Of a stretch of 64,000 nt of DNA, positions 1 through 11,182 are shown in pieces. The notes beneath the pieces are model-generated. The model was given only the letters and a program-made list of their open reading frames with translations. It was not told the DNA's origin and did no database searches. Numbering within the stretch: the first letter of the stretch is position 1; each line of letters begins with the position of its first letter. Location of the stretch: assembly GCA_026413225.1 (NCBI GenBank), contig CM048591.1, positions 77,912,009 to 77,976,008 on the forward strand. Direction: 5' to 3'. Source of the stretch: Otis tarda (lineage: Eukaryota; Chordata; Aves; Otidiformes; Otididae). Position numbers and translations under genes: made by a program.

Positions 1-628
1 GCAGCAAGGAAGCACCACCTCTCCCCAGACCCAAATCCCAGCCTCTCCTCCAGGCGTCCGCGCTCAAGACACCTCCTAATTAGCCCGTGCCGCTTTCCTA
101 CTCAGCATTGATATTCTTTTTTTTCCACTGCCAGCCGCTACTGAGCCGTGCACCGCGGGCGGGGTTACCTGCGTGTAATAAAACACGCGGCAGGGATGCG
201 CGCAGAGTTGCCGGGAGGGAAAACCTGCGGGGAAAATCGCTCACCCGCAGCGTTACACCCCCGCGGGACGGTGCACACGCAGGTCCCTGTTTCCAGCCGG
301 AGTCCAGGCGCTTGCTAAATCACCGACCTGATCTGCGGTGATTTAACCATTGCGCCGCTGGCCCCGCCGTACATCATCCCACATCCCCGCTCACCTCGTT
401 CCCCTCCCCCGCCCCACTCGTTTTTTTCCCCGCCGAGCACAGGAGAAGTTTTCTCAGCCTAATACAGACTAATACACCTTTATCCCCACTCGCGCGACGC
501 TAAATGAACCTCAAAGTCCCTTCTGAGACTAACGCGGAGATCTTTTCCCACCGCGCATCTGCCTGCGCTTTGCATGCGCCCTACGGCAATTGTTTACAGT
601 TTGGAAGACTCGAACCGTGGGTTAGTGG

Positions 629-672
629 TTTTTTTTTTCTTCTTTTTTTCTTTTTTCTTTTTTTTTTTTTTT
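629..672. repeat. Long interrupted poly-T tract
   Basis: A 44-base stretch made almost only of T, with four single C interruptions, sits inside the CpG-rich domain. It produces spurious Phe-rich and Lys-rich reading frames on the two strands. No SINE or LINE body is attached on either side, so it reads as a simple mononucleotide expansion and not a retroposon tail. Confidence 0.85.
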
Positions 673-1356
673 CCCAGCTTTGAGCTCCCTCTGGAAGCGG
701 AGAGAGCTATTGCTCCCCGTTACCGCACATATTTCACTGGCCGTGACGGATCGCAGGTATTGTCCGCATCCCTCCCGCAGCCCAGGGGGGGATGCTCCAG
801 GCCGGATGCTTCCACGCACCTCCCCACGGCCGGTGGGTCCCCTCACGCTAACGACTCACGCACGGAGGTGCAGAGAAGGGCAGGCTGCCCTACTCACCCT
901 CCTCCACCCTCCCCATCCCACGCCGCTCTCCCCTCTCCGCGCGGAGGTGCTGCCTTTCGCCCACGCGCGGAATAGAGGTCTCGTTGGTGGACGCGCATCT
1001 TTCTGGGTTTAATCTCAGAAGCATGGGGCGTAGCGCAGGGCAAAGCCCCCCCGCCCCCTCATCCCGGGATGGGAGGGGGGGGCTGCCGCCTAGCCCGAGG
1101 GTGGAAGGGGAGGGTGAGGACCCGAGGCAAAAAACCGCGGAGGGGATGCAAAACAACCCCGAAATAGGGAAACAGCCAGAAGCCCCGAGCAATGCGCTTC
1201 TGCTCTGCCCGAGCATCCCCGAAATGGCATTAAACCGTGTCAGGGATCGGTGTCACGATGACGTACGGCGTCCCAGAAGGGATGATGATGAGTGACTGGT
1301 GTAATAGACCCGGACAGTGGACCAAAGTCTCCTTGACAGTTCTTAGTCATGTGTCT

Positions 1357-1381
1357 GGGTGGGGCGGGGGAGATGTGGGGG
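1357..1381 (+). other. Canonical G-quadruplex motif
   Basis: Four G runs of 3, 4, 5 and 5 bases are separated by loops of 1, 1 and 6 bases, which fits the classical G3+N1-7 pattern. The two one-base loops predict a stable parallel quadruplex. It lies within the CpG-rich domain, where such motifs often accompany promoters. The motif is seen directly; folding in cells is inferred. Confidence 0.7.
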
Positions 1382-1773
1382 TCGTTTTACATCCGCTGAT
1401 GCGTTTATTCGGAGCCGATTCCGGGAGAGAGGCACGCGGAGCGCACGATCGCGTCTGAGTGGGATGAAGTCGAGCTTAAACGGCACAAAGGATGGCGAGG
1501 GGAAAGCTGAAGAGGTCACTGGTTTAGGTGCAAAGCACTTGGAAAGAAAAAAAAAAACAAACCGAACACCCCACTTGCTAAACCTAATTAAGCAAGACCC
1601 ACTCACCCTCGGTAATCCCCTGTCCCATCACAACCTGCTCGTCTCCTTCTTGTCACGCGTGGGCTTTGCTGCCGGCTGTGCAGCGCCCAGACCCGAGGGC
1701 TGGGGGTCGTGCTTGGGGATGAAGGGAGAAAAGTCACATCCCCCCGCCTCAGCTCCTCCGAGCAGGCAGAAAG

Positions 1774-1784
1774 CATATAAAACC
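1774..1784 (+). promoter_or_regulatory. TATA-like site
   Basis: CATATAAAACC occurs at the 3' side of the GC-rich domain, just after a C-rich stretch. It is a weak match to the TATA box and has no supporting initiator or open frame, so it is recorded only as a candidate. Confidence 0.2.
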
Positions 1785-1884
1785 GCTTAAAAAATATCCG
1801 GAGGGGCGTTTATCCCGCCAGGAGCAGAATGGAACGGTATTCGCCCCGAAAAGGAGTCACAAGAGGGAAACCACCCTGATACTG

Positions 1885-1913
1885 AAAAAAAAAAAAAAAG
1901 AAGAAAAAAAAAA
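1885..1913. repeat. Poly-A tract with two G interruptions
   Basis: Twenty-nine bases of A with isolated G residues. No retroposon body is recognisable next to it. Confidence 0.85.
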
Positions 1914-2041
1914 TCTGCTGATCCAGATGCTGTAACAGGTTCACTAAACGTGAGAGCAGGTAACACAGGGAATAGCGAGGTTGTTAACAGAAAACATCTA
2001 ATTAACAATGACTTCATTTGATTTGGAGGATGAAAAAGTTG

Positions 2042-2066
2042 TTTTTTTTTTTTTTTTTTTTTTTTT
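2042..2066. repeat. Uninterrupted poly-T tract (25 T)
   Basis: A pure run of 25 T residues, the longest uninterrupted homopolymer in the window. It is likely length-polymorphic and prone to sequencing error. No attached retroposon is seen. Confidence 0.9.
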
Positions 2067-2832
2067 CCTAAACCAGCCCAGATTTCGTGGCCTAAGCGCA
2101 GCCAGTTTACGAATACGGAGGCTGCCTGGAGTCTGCCTTCCCTCAAGATGTCATCTGAGGGGCAACGGCATAGGTGAAGTCATTTACTTACACTACGGAA
2201 ACTTTTATCGTCCCTTTCTTGGGAATTTAATTCAGTGCTTCTTCATTTTATTAGGAACAGGCTGACTCCAACAACGGCCGCTCTCCGTGTTTAGAGGCAC
2301 GACTGCTTGAAGTAATTAGGCTCCCCAATTAGCATATTTCTGCTGACCCCGGCAGCACCACTGGGTCCTGGCGTTATCCGTCTCTTCCAAGCAGCTGAAA
2401 AGCCGGGATAAAACACGCCCAGGGTGGCGAAACCCACGAAAAAGCGGGGGACCAAAATTATCCCTTGGCCCTCAGAAGGGGAGAAGAGGGCAAAAATAAA
2501 ATAATACAAAAAAAAACCCAAACAAAACCTGCATCACCGCGGGGTGGGAGTCCTAAGGGATGGGGGATGCTCGCGGCTCTGAGACCCGAGACGTGGGTCC
2601 CGTCCACGCGGGGAGGGACAAACCATCCGCGAGGGCACCCGGCTGCCCCCCTGTCCCGCATCCAACCCACGGGGCCGGAAAGGCGCGGGTCAGGATTTTT
2701 GCGTGGGTAGGGATCCAGGCCACCGGTGCCCCAGGGGCCCGATCCTGCAAAGCCCGCGGGGGGCTTCGGGGACCCACCCCTCCCTTCTCCACTCTGTACC
2801 AGCCACTCGTTCATAGCGGTTAAAAAAGCTAA

Positions 2833-2848
2833 TTTTTTTTTTTTTTTT
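2833..2848. repeat. Poly-T tract followed by C run
   Basis: Sixteen T residues followed closely by a C8 run at about 2852-2859. It is a low-complexity pyrimidine stretch at the right edge of the GC-rich domain. Confidence 0.85.
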
Positions 2849-2960
2849 CTTCCCCCCCCATCCCTCCTGGAAGCCCACGGAGGGGATCCAGTGAGCCAGA
2901 TAGAGCCATCTGCCCAGGGCTTCGCAGCACTGTGGAAGAAAAATCTCTATAAAACGAAAT

Positions 2961-5860
2961 AGGCAATCAACTGAAATCTATCCTCTTTAAATAAACTGAT
3001 TCCTTAGTATTTTCCCAGTGTTGCTGTAAGTTGTTGTCTGTGATGTCCCCCAGGGCTCTTTCCTCTGCTCTCTGATTTGGTGTATAAAAGCAGCTCTGAA
3101 TGATGGATTACTGTGTCATTGCAGCCTGCGAAGGATTAATTTGTTTCATTGATTTCTCTTTAGGCAGATTGCCAGAATTCTCTGCTTCCCACCTTTCCCC
3201 GGGACTTCCAGCAGTAATAGACAGTAATAGCCTAAGACAAATCAGCCCATTCTTGTAAAAATAGAAACACAGAATCCCGAAGTCCCAGGAAAGCCATAAA
3301 GAAGTTTTTTTTTTCCCTTGTTGTGCTGTAAAACCACCGATCCTCAGAGTGAGTCCATCTTCCCTCCTCTCCTTACTTTTTTTTTTTTTGGTGAAAAAGG
3401 TCGCAGAGTCCTAGGCGAGGGGGTTGCTGCTTACTCTTAAACAAGCAGTTGCGTGTCAACAGTGGGCATTCGGCAGTGGCTGAGAAATGTTTTGTTCATG
3501 CTCCACGACAGGGTTAGGCAGCACAGAAGGACTGAGTAAACCCCACAGTTCATTCTTTCTTCAAATCGCCGGGCCGCCGATAGCTAATCTATTATCGATC
3601 CATCTGCCTGTCTGGGGTGTGGAGAAGAAACGCGGTTTTATGTCAGGTCTGGTATGGGGGTGGGTGGGACTGGCCTCTCCCAGATCAATTTGTCTGCATG
3701 CTTTCAGGATAATCTGACGGGAAAATTTTGGCCTCAAAGCGCTGGGATGGGGTGGAAAAAGGGAGCGGTTTCGGTGGAGGTCGTGGGAGGGTGAGGGGAG
3801 GAGAGGAGACCCCACCGCAGCTGCTCTGCCCATGGCATCGCTCTTTTCAGACTGCGATGCCAGACACAGGCCAGCTGTGCAAATCTATTTGTTTCCGCAA
3901 CGCAGTGCTAAAAATTGTGTTGATTTAGTATTCTCAAGTTAAACTTCCAAGGTAATTAGTCCTGTAGTAAAAAGTAATGTCATATGTTAAGGTCTCTCCA
4001 GCTTGGGCTCGTGTAAAGCCATGCCGAAACAGCACTTTTAGATAGCGCCGAGGGTAGAGAAGCATTTATTTCCCCTCTGTATCTGCCTTGTGATGATAGT
4101 AGCTCAACAGATACTTTCAAAGGGATGGTAAATTTATTGTACCGGATAGCGCCGATTCACTGCATCACAAACGCAGGAAATTCTGAGCTTGCAGTGCTAT
4201 TATTTTTTCTTTCGTGGCTCTCCTGCTACTCCCCATTTTAATGTTTCAGGTCAAAGCCACACACCAGTGCTTGGTTCACAGCATCATTTCCTCGGTGCCA
4301 TGCTGGAAAATACGCCTGAGTATTTGTTGTATTTACTTAATGTAAGATCCCTCTGCATCATGTAAAGTCTAACCTTTCCCTCCTCCACCTAACGCTGTTT
4401 TTGAAGGAGCTGTTGTAGTAGTCACGAAGAGGGTGATGTTTTCACTCCTGGGAACCCCTAGAAAATCCCTACATTGTCTGGGGAAACGGTGTAGCGTGGG
4501 TCAGCCTGCAGTAAGGTGGCCTCCAGGCACGGCAGCCTGGAAAATGCTGGTGTTGGGGAACTCAACAAGCTTCCCTCCAAAGCTTCTTCCCCCGCTTTCC
4601 TGGCCTAACATAGGCTCACTCTGCCCGGCGTTCCTGCTCCAGAGGGTTTTTCACTGCCAAGCAACTTTGAAAGGAAAGGCACAAAACGCAACAGTTCACT
4701 TTTTTCCTGCTCGGATACCCAAGCCTCGGGGAGGCTTGGCTCTGGATGCAGGGCTTGTCTTGCTCGGGAGCAAATCATCCCCTCTGCCCTGTCCTCCTCG
4801 CCAATCCCTTTCAGCTCACGCAGGGGGAATCCTTCTGCTCCTTTGCCAGGCGGTAAGGAAATTTTTGCTTTTGGTAAATAACGATAACAATGTTTTTGGC
4901 TTGGAAAGCCTGTGTTAAGAGTGGAGACAGTTTTCCACCCCCAGCCCTCCCGTTTGCAAGGGAACAGGCAGAATCCATCACAGACCCAACTCAAAAAGCT
5001 TAAGTGAAGCTCACATCCTTTCATCCCTGCACGACTGGAGAGAAACAGAGTCTGTTAGATGAGCAAACATTAACCTCTCGCACAGCTCTGGATGTAGGAT
5101 TAATGTCTACCGAAGGGACAGCTGTACGACCCTCGCACATACGCTAACTATACATTAGGGCTGTCACTCTATCGACCAGGAGGAGTTCGTGTGAAGAAGC
5201 GCACCCCACCAGGGAGCAAAACAGGCCAGAGCTGGAAAAAGCCGTTTGTGCTCTGCGAAGACGCAGTTTTGAAAAACTCGGGTCCCACTCCTGGCACCGG
5301 CAGCGCAGAGGAGCCGAAATCCGCGTGCTTCGCCCCAAGTTTCTGCCACGTACAGACCACACGTAGCTTCCAGCTGTGACTACAGGATGGGCTCGTCTTT
5401 GGGCAAGATGCAGACCTCACGGTCTCATAGGATTCTCACTGGGTGTGCGTCGGCCTATCTGTTCCCACCTAGCTAATTTGGAAGAGGCTCCTCTCCGAGA
5501 TTTTCTCTCCTTAACCCCTTACCTAAGAAAAAGAAGAAACAGGCGTGAATAATATGTTTGTCAAACTCTCTTTCCATTAAAACGTGAGAGCTTCACGCTG
5601 TGAAAACACAGGTTGATTGTTTCCTAGGGTTTGCTGGATTAGGTACAAACACTGGGCTTAACTGCGGTCACACCCTGTTTCTGTGTTAGTCTAACTCTTC
5701 TCATAACACAGGAATTCCACAGATCTAACAGTGGGTTGAGCGCATTTCTGAAAACAGGCTTATTTTAGTTATACAAATGAAAATAAACGCTTATTGCTTA
5801 AGCTTGTGTATCAAACATTAATGGTTTCTTGGAGTCTGATCTGCACAAATATTTGGATGT
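2961..5860. other. Gene-free stretch, mixed composition
   Basis: No repeat family and no supported exon are recognised here. It holds a T13 run at 3377-3389, a good TATA-box match at 3083-3090, a G-rich patch at 3744-3798, and two copies of an 11-bp CpG-containing word (4041-4051 and 4145-4155). The open frame at 4433-4918 (161 codons) has no recognisable domain and is treated as chance. CpG density falls steadily from left to right. Confidence 0.6.
3083..3090 (+). promoter_or_regulatory. TATA-box match (TATAAAAG)
   Basis: An exact TATAAAAG lies about 120 bp beyond the CpG-rich domain, in a sequence that continues into a homeodomain-like GGATTA at about 3103. A match of this length is expected by chance about once in a window this size, so alone it proves little. 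Only its closeness to the CpG-rich domain makes it worth recording. Confidence 0.25.
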
Positions 5861-6660
5861 CAAATATTGACCTTTCCAGCCCTGGATGGCAGGAGAGACG
5901 ACTGTGCCGTGGGCTCCGAGCACCCTGTAGGAAGAAAGGAGAGAGATGCATCCCCCAGAACAAACCCGTGTGCCCCCCCATCAGGGGATGTCGACCAGCA
6001 GCATGGTCCGTGGTGGCCCACGCAAAGCCATCAACCAGCAGACTGGGTGCCTGCTGAAGGCAGTCGGATGAAGAAAATACATGCGATGAGATGAAGCCAG
6101 TGCCTTTTTATGCAAGCCCGCTGTGGTTGGGGCATGCGCTGGGAAGACAAGCTAGCCAAGATAAGCTTGCAGACAGATGTATCTCCCTACGGATGGTCCC
6201 ACCCAGTCTGTGTCTGCACTCAGAATGGACCTGTGCACTACCAAAAATGCCAGACTTTTGCTTAATTGTCCCTCTGGACCGTACATGTGGCTGGAGAGAA
6301 AGGTCTGCCATGCAATGTTTTGGGTGCCTGTTGGGCTGCAGTAAGTCAGGCGTTCCTGAGCCGTCAGGAGCTTCCTTCTGGGGGAATGGGCAAAGGGGAC
6401 CCCAGTCCCCTTGGGTGGAGGGCATAGCCAAACCACAGCTCTCAACAATCACGCCAAATGCTCCTCAAATGGCCAAAACCTGGCTCCTAAGCTGTACCTG
6501 CCAGGCCAGGCTGTTGGTCACATCCCAGACCTGTGAATCTAGGCCCAGCTTAAAAGGAGTGGAGATTAGAGACCAGGACGAACTTGAAACCCCAGCAGCT
6601 GAGGCGAATGTGAGGGACTGGGTGGGCTGGTGATCCCTGTGAAGAGGCCGTGGACACGAA
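5861..6660 (+). other. Moderately GC-rich segment holding the longest open frame (180 codons), unrecognised
   Basis: The frame 6091-6633 (+) encodes 180 residues from an ATG. It is rich in Pro, Ser, Cys and Trp and shows no signal peptide, transmembrane segment or domain I recognise. A second long frame lies on the opposite strand at 6108-6452, which is usual for locally stop-poor DNA of raised GC content. No splice-flanked exon structure, Kozak context or neighbouring frame supports a gene. I regard it as probably non-coding, possibly a decayed repeat or an lncRNA exon. Confidence 0.2.
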
Positions 6661-7484
6661 CGCTGCTCAGTGCAGTGACGAGCCCTGTCTTTGCAGGCTC
6701 GAGGTTTTTAGCCAAAGCACGTTTCTGGTGGTAGTTCCATAATCCAACGGCTCATGCTGCAGCTGCCCGAGTCTTGAAATCTGCCGTGCAACGTTGGAAG
6801 ACACAGCAGAAAGAACTACGGTGTACGCAGTACTGCAGAGACAGGGTACTGGTAACTGACCAAGCTGCGAACTGGCCAAAAATTATCCTACAGGAGAGTT
6901 TCCAAAGAAAATGCTGATTTGGCAGAAGAGTGTTTCAGAGAAATTTATCAATTTCATCAGCTCTTGAAAAGGAGGAGCATCAAAACACTTTGTGATACCG
7001 CTCCTGAAATATTATCCATCACTTCAAGTTCACTTTAATAAGAGAAGCAAGACAAAGGCATGAGCAGCAGTTTTAAAATAAATTATTCCAGTCAGGCTAA
7101 AACAAGGAGTTTTTGATGGCATTTAACAGTGCTTGCTGACAAATTGTGAGGTTCTTGGGCTTTGCTCTGAGCTGCTGCAGCGCCGAAACCCCGCAGTTCT
7201 GGAAGATGCAAATATTGGCTTTGGTCAGCCCAAATTGACAGGTAGAGGGAAAAACAAACCCGCCGGGAAGAGAAACAAAGCAGTCTCCTCCGATGGGCAC
7301 AACGGGGATTTGCGTCTTGCTAAGCCAGGATCCATCCCTCTGTATATTTTGTATAAGACAATTACTAGGCCCTGGGCCCAACTTCTGGATAGTATTAAAG
7401 GGAAGATCCTGGCTGAAAAGGTAAACATTCAGTCAGGCCCCTGATACAGTTTATTTTTGGTGTGTTCAGGAGCGGGGAGCAGCA

Positions 7485-7508
7485 TTTTTTTTTTTTTTTT
7501 TTTTTTTT
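7485..7508. repeat. Poly-T tract (24 T)
   Basis: A pure run of 24 T with unique sequence on both sides and no retroposon body. Confidence 0.9.
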
Positions 7509-9343
7509 GTTCTGGATGGCCACGCGTTAGTAGCTGTACGTGTGGGTAGGCAGAGAGCTGCTGGATATGTGAAAGCTGTGGAGACCTGCAGTACCTGGTG
7601 CAGGCGAGGAGATGAGGGGGCATCAGCCCACCCCCCTAAGTAATTTAGCTGAAATAGCCAGATGAAGCCTTGGAACAAAAATTGGTACACCATGGTACCT
7701 GAAAATTGGGCACCTTAACTTCTCCAGAAATGTGTTCTCCCAGCAAAAATTTTATTTTTTCCAATGAGGCTGGCGAGGATAAACAACAGCTGCTCTCTTG
7801 TGGGTCTTTTAAAAGTCTGCTGAGGGTTAACTGAGGCTTTCCCGAGAATTTATTTGTTTTAATTCACCTCAAAATTTGGGGTTGCTTAATGTACAGAATG
7901 GCATTCAAGTGGTTAACGCTCACGCACTTCTGAACAGTATTTGGAAAGGAAGTACGGTCTCTTGCCCACCCATTAACCTCTGCTATTACGGGGTTTTTAT
8001 ACCAGCAGCAATAAAATTCACCTCCCTGCTGTATGTGTTGCTGTATCGAAGATCAAAGTTCCGTAGTTCGCAAAAACACGGAAAGTATAGCATAATTAAA
8101 TCTACTTGTTTAGTTAGAACTCCGTGTTTAATGAATAACAAATTTCTGCTTGTCCGCAAACGGCATGAATGAGAACGCCAAATGAATGAGTGGGGAGTTC
8201 TTGCATCAGGTTTTACAGCCATCACTGCATCGATACTTAATTTTTTCCAAGTGAGTAGAAAGTTAAAAGTACGTGGCTCGCCACACCGGTGCCTCATTAC
8301 TACCATCACAGGCAATGTATTAAAAATGGTGGGATCTCACATAGCTCCAGTGCTTTACAGAGCTATTAAAATTAGCTGCACCAGTCATTTCTACCAATTT
8401 ACACTATGTTAAACAGCATTAAAGAAATATGGTTCTGGCTCTAAGCAGCTTTTCAGCTTTACTGTATTCCAGGATACCGAGAAGACCGCCACTAGTAAAC
8501 CGTATATGCGTGTTGATGGAGATCACAGCTGTCCCCAAATCCACTGATTTTTAACACAACAACCATAATGTGTGCACGAGCTCATGACGGGAAAATGATC
8601 CCTGTTGGGCATCCTTTTCTAGAGAGCTCAGCAGGAACTTTCTTGACCAACTGCTGTGATCCGCCGTCAGCTAGAAACACTGACAGTGACTTTAGTTGAG
8701 AAAAGCACTGGACACACCTCCAGTCTCCATGGCACACTGGACTGACACACATTTTGACCTTGTATATTTTATTTTTCATGCGTTCTAAGCCATCTTTCAA
8801 AATGATGTTAGCAGGCAGAAAAGGCATTAAAATTAACTGTGATATCTCTCTATCAAAACTCTGTCTTACCTTCTGAGTAGTATTTCTGGGATCTTTCCGA
8901 GAATTTGAACCTTAAAGGCAAAAGTATATCAGCATTTTATTATGCCTTTTGTCATTTTTTTCTCAGCTTAGTTAACAGAGGCAAAATTATCTCACCAATT
9001 TTGCCATTTCAGTTTTCAAATTTCCTTTTTCATTCACTGACACCATGGCACCGTCTGGGCTGCGAGCATTTCAGTAGATTTGCATTGAGAATGTCATGTT
9101 TTTGCCAGAAACAAAAAATGTCCCAAGACGAGAGTTTTGCAACCGGTTGCACTTCAACAGTAGTTTACGTTTGAGTCGATATTGTCCCTTTGAAATGACA
9201 ACGGCTTCAGAGAAGGTGTAAAATGCAGGTGGTGATCCCCCGCGCTCGTTATAAAATAGCATGAGGACGCCTGTAACGGTAGGAGCAGTGTCCTGGCTGT
9301 ATTCCAGTTTTGCTAACTATACCCTATTTTCCTAAATTCAGGG

Positions 9344-9362
9344 TTTTTTTTTTTTTTTTTTT
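9344..9362. repeat. Poly-T tract (19 T)
   Basis: A pure run of 19 T preceded by GGG and followed by GTGAGC. It is a simple homopolymer. Confidence 0.9.
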
Positions 9363-10439
9363 GTGAGCTTGATCCAAAGCCTCCTGAAATAACTCTTTTC
9401 CCGTTGCTGCATTCTGGTCCTGGACTGGTTGTTCTTCCCTGCTAGGTGAAGCCGCGTCCGTGTCCCGTGTAGTTTTTAAATGAAGAAATAACCTTTTGTT
9501 TTAATGGGAAAGTCTAAACCTTGCATCTGGATGGCAAATAAAGGGCCAGTAAAACCCTTAAAATCCCTCTGGCTAAAAGATCACCAAAATACAGAATAAA
9601 TTTAATTTTATCTCTTAGCACTTCTTTCTTTGTCGTACATCCCTCCACCACCATGTAAAGCAAAATTACAGTTGTATAAGTGTAAATGAGAGCAATAGGC
9701 AAAAATCTGTCAATGGACCTGCTCTGTAGGTAGGAGAAAACACCGAGAACAAAGTAGCTCACAGCGTGGGTGTGTCGATCGTTTAAAAATCACAATGTTG
9801 TCTGATTCAGTTGTCAGGATATTGAAAACATATGCTTAGAAATGCATGAGGTAACAACAAATAATATAGCAAACCATGAGTTAAAATTTCAGTGTGTTAG
9901 AAATCTGCAATTAAGGGACTTCCTGTGCAACGCTAGCTGTGTGTGGCTTGAAAGTTTTGTTTTGCTGTAGAAGTCTGAAAAAGGATCTAAACATTAAAAA
10001 TCTGCACTTTTGAATAGAATTAAGATGTATTAAGCTACAACTTCTGCACAATTTTGTATTTAGGATGGTGGTTGTGTGTCTCTAGTTCCTTCTAGAACTA
10101 TCTATGTGCCAGGTTACAGGTAGAAATACGGAGCTGGAGGTGAAATTTTGTTAGGTAATCATGCAGTGCAAAGATGCTTCTCAGCTACAGAAAGACGGTA
10201 AAACCGTTGCTCTTTAACAGATGCCACGCTGTCTGAATTATGTCAATTCCATAGTTATAAAGCAACTTGAGAAAATGTACTGTAACAATACGATGCATGC
10301 TAGGATTGATTACCCCCAAAATCCTTTCAAGAGGAAAAACTGAGGGGGGGGGCAGAGTGAAAGGCTGCTTCTATCTGAGCTTCATGTCCTAAAGGCTTAG
10401 CTTCTGCAGAGAAAAACCTCACGTTCGGTGGTTACGTAG

Positions 10440-10930
10440 GGTGGTCACTCCATTTGTGTATTCATTATGCGCATTAAACAGTCAAATATATTCCTTCCAG
10501 TAAATATGAATAGTTTAATTTGCTCTGCTGAAAGAGAGACAACTATCAGAAATAGCAATAAAAGTCACATAATGAAATAAGAATACTAGAAAATCCACGG
10601 ATTTGAGTACGGTCCATTATTCATTCAATTCCTGGCAGCCTTTATGATTACAAATCACTTGATTGACTAACTAGACATTCTCAAAGTGAATTATGAATAA
10701 GGTTCATTTTTCCTGGTTGAGAGTTGGTACATGTTGTAACTCTTCCACTTTGTGATATATCAAGTTCTTGTAACAGTAATAAGAGATATAATCAACTCTT
10801 TATTTCAGGACAAATAAATTGCCTTTTCAAAAATGAAATGTGGTCTCTAACATTTTAACAGTGTGCAATGTAATTCCTTCCTGCTATTCTCAAAGTGCAA
10901 TCTGCTGTGATGACATAGCTTTTGAATGTC
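10440..10930. promoter_or_regulatory. Candidate conserved non-coding block (texture only)
   Basis: This AT-rich, CpG-poor, repeat-free interval carries many words typical of vertebrate developmental enhancers: ATTCAT, TGATTACAAATCA and TTGATTGAC near 10645-10666, plus TATGATTAC-type homeodomain/PBX-like cores. No open frame explains it. The motifs are visible, but conservation cannot be judged from one sequence, so the enhancer reading is an inference. Confidence 0.25.
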
Positions 10931-11160
10931 GGACTTAGCCGAAAAATTGTTTTAAGAAGAGCCTCGCACCCTCAGTCCACGCATGCTGACCTCTGTGAAA
11001 ATTTGGCACTTGGGCTAAGAGCAGTGAGTGGTCCTTTCCCTTGCTGAAAATGAGCCTCAGATACCTAAAACCTGGGCCACAATTTGCCCTTTTTGTGGCT
11101 GGCTCTGATCTCAGCTTGGGAAGGCCGAGCAGTTTTAAAGCTGTTTAAGTTTACTTTGGG

Positions 11161-11182
11161 AAAAAAAAAAAAAAAAAAAAAA
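11161..11182. repeat. Poly-A tract (22 A)
   Basis: A pure run of 22 A with unique flanks. A shorter A11 run follows at about 11402-11412. Confidence 0.9.

Larger units (their letters stand above)
1..2960. promoter_or_regulatory. CpG-rich, GC-rich domain (candidate CpG island / promoter neighbourhood)
   Basis: The first ~3 kb is visibly richer in G+C and in CpG dinucleotides than the rest of the window, most densely at about 120-570, 690-1290 and 2540-2780. Runs such as the 12-bp palindrome CTCCGCGCGGAG at 935-946 are found nowhere else here. In vertebrates, CpG density like this usually marks unmethylated promoters or first exons, often of developmental genes. No open frame inside it (longest about 143 codons, 1359-1790) has a recognisable domain, so I cannot assign a gene or a transcription direction. 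It may be the edge of an island whose gene lies to the left of position 1. The CpG richness is seen directly; promoter function is inferred. Confidence 0.5.

Noticed and set aside
590-625. Minus-strand GGTTCGAGTC resembling a tRNA T-arm
   Set aside because: The flanking bases do not form the T stem, and no D-arm, anticodon arm or acceptor stem can be found at proper spacing.
1359-1790. 143-codon open frame in the CpG-rich domain
   Set aside because: GC-rich DNA is stop-poor; the product is of random, Arg/Lys/Gly-rich composition with no domain, and frames overlap on the other strand.
3744-3798. G-rich patch as a second G-quadruplex
   Set aside because: The G runs are split into groups of three with long gaps, so the classical four-run pattern with loops up to 7 is not met.
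4433-4918. 161-codon open frame on the plus strand
   Set aside because: No domain, no exon borders, and antisense frames of similar length occur on the other strand (4605-5024); consistent with chance in locally stop-poor DNA.
5790-5812. TTATTGCTTAAG matches the first bases of mature miR-137
   Set aside because: The following bases differ from the microRNA and no pairing arm is present to form a precursor hairpin; a 12-base match by chance is acceptable in 64 kb.
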